From: Pseudoneurospora amorphoporcata
Lineage: Eukaryota > Ascomycota > Sordariomycetes > Sordariales > Sordariaceae
Length of the DNA stretch: 13,147 nt
Reading direction: 5' to 3'
Assembly: GCA_033297205.1 (NCBI GenBank)
Contig: MU859491.1
Span: 1-13,147, forward strand
Shown here: piece after piece, positions 8,076-13,147 of the stretch
Numbering within the stretch: position 1 is the stretch's first letter
Layout: the number at the start of each line of letters is the position of its first letter
The notes under the pieces: generated by a model
What the model was told of the DNA's origin: nothing
Seen by the model: the letters and a program-made list of their open reading frames with translations, nothing else
The model's database searches: none
Position numbers and translations under genes: made by a program

Positions 8076-9072
8076 GAAGAAGCCGAAGCGGGCCGTTGCC
8101 TGTACAAGTATATTGCGGGAGCAATTCGGAAGCAACTCGTGTTTGGTGCGGGAAGGAAGGAAGAAACTTATGATGTTGATGAAGGATTTCCTTTTGTATA
8201 TCTACATCGAAACCATGTTAATGAGGCACTTTGCTTCGCCGACGACACTTGACACCGAAGAGTGGAGGAGCACTGTTGTTGGCAAGCCATGGCTCATGGG
8301 CGGAGAGATGAGCAGAGCCAGCTGAGGTGTCGCGGGACGCAGTCAGAACTCCACGAGGTTAAAGTGAAGTGTTGTGAGCGAGCGTTGAGCAAATATGCTT
8401 GGAAATACTTCTAGTTAGCGAGCGAACGAATACCATATGAACAACCTACATAACAACAATAACACCAACCATTTATTACACAATGCTGGATAAGAAAAAC
8501 TTCTTATGTGTTCCTTTTTTTTTCTTTTTTTCTATTCTCTTTTCCCGGCTGGCAAAAGTCGTGGAAAAGGAAGGGTTACACAACAGCAAAGATATTTGAG
8601 TTGAGGAGTGTTCCTGGCGGTCTCCAGGGTAAGTGAGGTTGGGTTGGATTTAATTAGGGCTCAAGCTCCGTGGGAAATCGCACCCAGCATACAAACTGAT
8701 GGGAGAGTTGCTCGCGGAGGTTGTTTTGAAGGGAGAAAAAGTAGGGAGTGGGCAATGATTAAATACCTTTTCCTTTGGACGAATATCCTATGGACTGGCA
8801 AAGTTCAGGTTCGTGGCGATATTTTATGTACTGATATGGAAATGCCCGTTGTTTTGATGCAGTTGTTGGTTGATTTCCTTGCATGATGCCCGCGGCGCAG
8901 GTTCACCTGGCAAGTGGTTTGGGTCGGGCGGGCGACGAGAGCTCCCGTCAAGCTGCTGTGTTTACCTGCCCCTTTCCTGCCATTCCCAGCGGGCAGTGGG
9001 GTCGTGCGGAGGTTAGATCATGATAGCGCGGCAGAGCGGGAAGAAGGGGGGCTCCGACGATTGAATGACGGC
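8076..9072. other. 3' region of gene 1 and intergenic spacer
   Basis: No supportable gene. Positions 8076 to about 8500 probably include the 3' UTR of gene 1. They become A/T-rich near 8430-8480, and a T-rich tract follows at 8514-8535; no definite polyadenylation signal can be picked by eye. Open frames at 7873-8325 and 8608-8886 are unrecognised and overlap this non-coding sequence. Confidence 0.4.
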
Positions 9073-9226
9073 CCTACCTCTAGAGGTACCTCTAGGCGGA
9101 TAGACGTCACTGCTCCACCTGCCCATCACCTCAGCTTCCCTCCCGTCCCTAGGTACCTACCAGCTACCTACCTTAGCTCCTCCAGGCAAGACCCGAAGCT
9201 CTCTAACCACTACCTACCTAGGTAAC
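9073..9226. promoter_or_regulatory. Cluster of ACCT/AGGT palindromes upstream of gene 2
   Basis: Four perfect palindromes built from the same half-site lie in about 150 bases: TACCTCTAGAGGTA (9075-9088), CTAGAGGTACCTCTAG (9080-9095, overlapping the first), TAGGTACCTA (9150-9159) and TACCTAGGTA (9215-9224). Extra CTACCTACC units lie between them. They sit about 400-540 bases before the start of the membrane-protein gene. This could be a multi-site binding region for a dimeric factor or a dispersed genomic repeat motif; sequence alone does not decide. Confidence 0.45.
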
Positions 9227-9368
9227 CATTTTCCCCATCATCATCTCCATCTTCATCCGACGCGACTCTTCCAGGTTGCCGTTTACACTGAAACCGCGCA
9301 AGGCTCACTTCATTCTACAATTTTTTTGCTCTACACATCTGCTGTCCTCAATTGGAAGCCATCTTTTC

Positions 9369-9440
9369 ATGTCACAAACCACCGATTGCATTGCTTCCTA
9401 CGAATCCCCTGCACGTCTCGGTCAACAGACGCCCCGTTAG
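9369..9440 (+). other. Possible upstream ORF (23 codons) in the leader of gene 2
   Basis: The ATG at 9369 opens a 23-codon frame ending in TAG at 9438-9440, and no further ATG follows until 9618. If transcription starts before 9369 this uORF would precede the main frame and could lower its translation. Transcript extent is not visible from sequence. Confidence 0.3.
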
Positions 9441-9513
9441 TGAAGCTCAACAAAAACAGAAGTCCGCAAACTCGCGCGTCGCCTGTCATCACGCCCGTCT
9501 CCCCCCGCACAGG

Positions 9514-9544
9514 AAAAAAAAAAAAAAAAGAAAAAAAAAAAAAA
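9514..9544 (+). repeat. Split poly(A) tract before gene 2 (A16-G-A14)
   Basis: Sixteen A, one G, then fourteen A lie 73 bases before the proposed start codon, probably in the 5' UTR. It could be a nucleosome-free promoter tract or, if transcribed, a leader binding site for poly(A)-binding protein. Simple slippage is equally possible. Confidence 0.6.
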
Positions 9545-9617
9545 GAAGCAACCCGCGCCACGCTCAAACATACGCATCTATCTCGCGTCGATATCCACGA
9601 ACGGTACTGCATACCAG

Positions 9618-10990
9618 ATGGCTCGACCAAAGGCTACGGCGAAGAAAGTAATGGACACGGTGGCGGCAGCGGTGGAGGACGCAGCTGGAGATGCAGTCAA
9701 GGCTGCGGATCCTGTCGCACTCGCAACTTCGATCGCCGTGCCCGCCGTAGAGGCTGCTGTCGAAGTTGCCCAGACTCACGGAGTGCCTGAGCCTCTGAAG
9801 CGTGTGAAGCGTGCGCAACTGCCGAGCGCTGTCCGCTTTGCCCTGGTTGCTGTCCTGAGCTTTTATCTCGAGTCTCTCGGGCGTTCCCTGGTGGTGGAAT
9901 ACACCCACGGCGAGCTGGCCAAGGTTGCCAGGCCTGCCTCGTCTCTGACGCAGACAGAGGCGCTTGTGTTGGCGGGCTGGAAACTGTAAGAGACTACCAC
10001 TCCCTGATCTTTGTCGGTCATGATATGCGTTCATGGCGCGCTTCCCTTCGGCAAACGAACCCCTGTCGTAGGGCTGGAAAAAACAGAGACGCATGAGGTT
10101 CTTCAGCTCCATCTTACTAACGTCAATGGCATGGCAGATTTGGACTTGCTCTGGGTTGGTACGGAAACTATGACGGTTTCGACCTTGCTGCTTTGGCTGT
10201 TCTTTCTCATGGTCCAATGGTGAGTTTCCATCCACTGTCTATCATCTCATCCCTATCCTGGCTCGCACACCCGCATTACTTGTGGACGCAGCCAAACTGA
10301 CAGGTTCCACAGGCCTACCTGACCTCTACTTACTATGGTATCCGTGCTTCGACTGCCGGCGCCTACCTCGCTGTTGAGGTCGTATCGACCTTCTTCCCCT
10401 TCCTCCTCTTGCGCAAGCTTTCGGGCGCCCACGCAGCCGCACCTGGTGTCCCTAACCGAGACATCGTTGTCGACAGGCAGATTCAGGTGCTTACCTCGAT
10501 GCTTTCTGCCCTCGTCTACAGCGTCACACTGTTTTTGGCTTGCCGGACTTTCCTTCCCACCAACTTCGTGCTCTACTTTGAGGGTATCCGCACCATTGAG
10601 CCTGCCCAAGACGCCCAGCTCTTCAGCTTCAACCGTCCGCTGACGCAGATCCTTTGCCTGCTTTTTGGCGTGGCTGCGCGGACCTTGATCTTTACTCCTT
10701 TCGTCACCGCTTCGCCCACCGTCAGAGACCAGGAGGTTGCGGCGTTTGATCCGGCCACCGCCACCCTTGGGCAGACCATCTACTGGAACCTTTGGGGGTA
10801 CACCACGCCGACCAAGGTCTCGGTCAAGAGGACTGCCGTAGCCATGCTTTTTGCTGGAGTCGATACCTATCTGCAGGCTACCACTGTCCTCAGCGGCGTA
10901 GACTCATATGGAGCCGCTGTCTATGCTAGCGTCTGGACTCTGGCTGCCATGATTACCGGTTTTGCCTTGAGATATGTAGGAAGCGTGTAA
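9618..10990 (+). CDS. Multi-pass membrane protein of unknown function (three exons)
   Basis: Exons 9618-9985, 10138-10219 and 10313-10990 join into 375 residues. The first ~65 are Ala/Val/Lys-rich and amphipathic (MARPKATAKKVMDTVAAAVE) with no clear signal peptide. Hydrophobic segments follow near 70-90, 113-131, 136-150, 167-184, 209-231, 262-283, 325-345 and 350-370, suggesting about six to eight membrane spans. Splicing creates a continuous block, LFGLALGWYGNYDGFDLAAL, across the first junction, with conserved-looking aromatic and Gly/Asp residues. A charged loop holds PNRDIVVDRQ (residues 197-206). I associate this layout with uncharacterised fungal membrane proteins and do not assign a transport substrate or organelle. 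The start is the first ATG in frame with the exon and gives a clean basic N-terminus; the -3 base is C, a weak context. It lies about 1.5 kb downstream of gene 1 on the same strand. Confidence 0.83.
9986..10137 (+). other. Intron 1 of the membrane-protein gene
   Basis: Donor GTAAGA, perfect branch site TACTAAC at 10115-10121, and acceptor GGCAG 17 bases beyond the branch A give a 152-base phase-2 intron. Splicing makes CT|A (Leu) and joins GWKL to FGLALGWYG, continuing the hydrophobic block. The unspliced frame stops at once (TAA at 9987). Confidence 0.9.
10220..10312 (+). other. Intron 2 of the membrane-protein gene
   Basis: Donor GTGAGT and acceptor CCACAG give a 93-base phase-0 intron, with branch-like CTGAC about 12 bases before the acceptor. 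It joins SHGPM to AYLTSTYYG. An alternative in-frame acceptor nine bases upstream (GACAG, ending at 10303) would add Val-Pro-Gln, but it lies almost on the branch site. Confidence 0.82.
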
Positions 10991-12535
10991 GTTACCTCTG
11001 GCTACGGTCTGGGGATGTTGGAGATAGGCAGCACTTGCTGGATATTATTTTTCTTCATCTTCTGAGAATGAATCATTTGTTACATTACATGTTTTCTTGG
11101 ACGGCAATCTTTTACACTTTCAAGGCGGAGATACCAACAAAAAGAAATATGAAACTACACAAAGGACTCACCGTCTCACCGAGCGTGATAATGGTGATCT
11201 GATGCCCAGATATGCCACGTGGGTTGGCTGAGGGGAAGTGACCCATGTTAGCCCCATGCTTGGCATGCTCCGATCTTCTTCTGAATGCTTACCAAACAAA
11301 TGTCTAGCAAGGCTGGAGTCGGTCGCAGTCCAGGACCAATATGGGCATCCATCGCGAAATCTTTCTTTCTTTCCAAGATTGACATTTCCTGATATCTTCC
11401 TCGTTGCAATTCAGAACAGAAATAGGCGTTCGGCATTGAAACTATTCCGTGGCAAGCGGTCACCGTTTTCGGAATCGGCATGTCATAACATGCACCTTTG
11501 ACTGGGGAGACTGAAGTCGTAGCATGTCAGGCTGACGTCCAGCCAAGGCAGCTTAAGCGCGAGGCAAGGCTGTTTCAGAGCTGAAGATCTATCAATCGGG
11601 CAACAACCAAGTTGTCTGTCTGCAAGCCGTCCCATTCATGCATGATGGAGAACAGTTTACGATCGGTCGGTCGGTGTGTTCCATTCGGCAAAGTCAAGCG
11701 GTCGAGGTCACTCCTGTCAAACAGGGTGTCGCTGTTCCCGATCCAGTTCTCCTCTTCTTCTTTCGTTGTCGAACTGTTAGGCAGTTAGCCCTGCTGCGCC
11801 GCTGCGCCATAACCTTATTGGAACCCTATTGGCAAAGGCCGGCAAAGTCGACGAATGGAAAGCTGTTGCAATCCTCCTTTTCGATCTTTCGAACCATAAG
11901 GACGCCTCACATTCCAGAGCCGGACACCGGACCACCGTTTAGCTTAACGCGATCCCCTCCCCCACCGAGGGCCGTGAACGGGTAGTCGCCTGTTACGCTG
12001 CCACAGTGTCGTGATGGGCGGCCTCCTCAAAGACTCCGTGGCTTCTGTTGACGACGTCAGGACATCAAATGCTCACAAAGAGTCCGTTCGGACGCTCGGT
12101 GGCTTGATGGCTGTAACGTTTAGAGTTGCAATGATTAAGCGAAGAAGCGCGGTCTAGCGTTAGGTACATCGGATACACTAAACCGCAACTTCAACTTCGG
12201 TCGACGAGAGGCAAGACCTGGACTACGCTACCTACTAGCTACGTATCAGTCTGTCTAATGCATTTGCGTGGCTCAAGGTCAGGACTATCGCCGGCTGGTT
12301 CCTTCCTTTGCTTTCCATTTGCTTTGCTTCTCCCCAAGGGAAAAAGCGAAGCTGCAAGTCTTCCGTAACAGGAATTGCGGGAAGCGTGAGTGGGACTGAG
12401 GCAGAGGCGCAGGACTTTCTGCTGCTGTGAGGTATAGTCCTATGACACTAAACTCCAAGCTACCCAGGAAATACTAACGATATGTCATTGATTTCTTTCT
12501 TCTCTCGTCTCTCCATTCCCCATCATGGCACAGTA

Positions 12536-12586
12536 CAGGGAAGGGACAAGGGTAAGGCAAGACAGGGCAAGGCAAAGCAACTTCCT
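12536..12586 (+). repeat. Degenerate GGCAA/GGACAAGG purine-rich repeat
   Basis: Imperfect repeats of (A)GGCAAG and AGGGACAAGGG fill about 50 bases. This is a simple decayed minisatellite-like tract. The open frames on both strands here are translations of it. Confidence 0.5.
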
Positions 12587-13043
12587 CTAGCGTTTCATTC
12601 ATCGATGCCAAGGGATGCTGGTATATGGGGCTCGAAATGGTTCGGTACACATTCCGAGCTAGGAAGACGTGGATCATGGATATGGATGTGGTGTGTGGTG
12701 GTGGTGTTGATGCGCAAGCCTGGCAAGGACGTGGTGGCTTGATGTTACATGTCTAAGGTATGATTGTAAATCAAAAAGGCACAGCAGCAGTGATTCTTTT
12801 GATTTTTGATTTTTTTTCCCTTTCAAACTATTGCTTGCTGAGCTTGACATATCCGTATGGGTGCAGTAGCAGTAGTGGTGATCTGGGGTACCCTGGACAG
12901 GGACTTGCAAGTGTAGTGGCTTGACGGAGAACAAACCACCGCCATGTCATTGTCTGTTACTACCTACTAGTCTCCAGTGATGACACACCAGCCGGCCGTT
13001 GACTCGCTCCGTTACTGTTGTGCCCATGGGACATGGTACATTT

Positions 13044-13069
13044 GGGGGGGGGGGGGGGGGGGGGGGGGG
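13044..13069 (+). repeat. G26 homopolymer
   Basis: Twenty-six uninterrupted G occur after ATTT-like sequence, followed 13 bases later by A12 (13083-13094). Runs of this length are rare and unstable; the exact count may be an assembly or sequencing approximation. Confidence 0.8.
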
Positions 13070-13147
13070 TGGCAACCCGAACAAAAAAAAAAAACCGAAA
13101 GGGGAAATGGTAAAGAAGAAAACCAACGACACCCACCGTAAGGCGCA

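Larger units (their letters stand above)
10991..13147. other. Right-hand spacer without a supportable gene
   Basis: The first ~100 bases are probably the 3' UTR of gene 2. Beyond that, open frames are short, overlap on both strands and resemble nothing I know. Features seen are CGGT repeats near 11664, CTACCTACTAG-type motifs near 12230 and 12961 that echo the cluster upstream of gene 2, a GGCAA-rich stretch near 12540-12585, and the G26 and A12 runs near the right edge. A gene beginning to the right of the window on the minus strand could end here, but no coding signal shows it. Confidence 0.4.

Noticed and set aside
7449..8135. 228-codon minus-strand frame
   Set aside because: It is antisense to exon 3 of the zinc-finger gene, whose frame is fixed by the finger motif.
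9564..10235. 223-codon minus-strand frame
   Set aside because: It runs through exons and intron of the membrane-protein gene on the opposite strand. The + strand model has canonical splice sites and hydrophobic segments; this frame has neither.
12947..13132. Minus-strand frame with a proline run
   Set aside because: The proline run is only the translated G26 tract, and the rest has no recognisable similarity.

Overview
The window looks like nuclear DNA of a filamentous ascomycete, probably a Sordariomycete. The evidence is two protein genes broken by short spliceosomal introns with GT..AG ends (one with a perfect TACTAAC branch site), a transcription factor whose zinc-finger block I recognise as conserved across Pezizomycotina, gene-poor spacers of balanced base composition, pyrimidine-rich leaders, many mononucleotide runs, and an AT-rich repeat block that looks RIP-mutated. 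The genus cannot be fixed from this sequence.

Layout. Positions 1-1340 are AT-rich repeat relic. It holds two tandem, diverged copies of one small terminal-inverted-repeat element (488-900 and 909-1324), next to an unidentified degenerate stretch (1-480). Composition changes abruptly near 1340. From 1341 to about 5300 I find no supportable gene, only low-complexity tracts and a 14-bp inverted repeat running into a 24-T tract. From about 5550 to 6423 lies a probable long 5' leader for gene 1: 872 bases with no ATG on the + strand but 17 on the - strand. Gene 1 (6424-8075, three exons) encodes a 469-residue protein with a single C2H2 zinc finger, an acidic tail and three RRxS/T sites; one intron splits the finger itself. 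Positions 8076-9617 hold its 3' region and the putative promoter and leader of gene 2, including a cluster of ACCT/AGGT palindromes and a split poly(A) tract. Gene 2 (9618-10990, three exons) encodes a 375-residue multi-pass membrane protein of unknown function. Positions 10991-13147 hold no supportable gene and end in a 26-G homopolymer and a 12-A run.

The two genes lie on the same strand about 1.5 kb apart, and nothing in the sequence links them functionally. I found no gene cluster, defence system or RNA gene. The most unusual items are the tandem TIR pair with doubled motifs in each terminus, the strand-specific ATG desert before gene 1, and the intron placed inside the only zinc finger.
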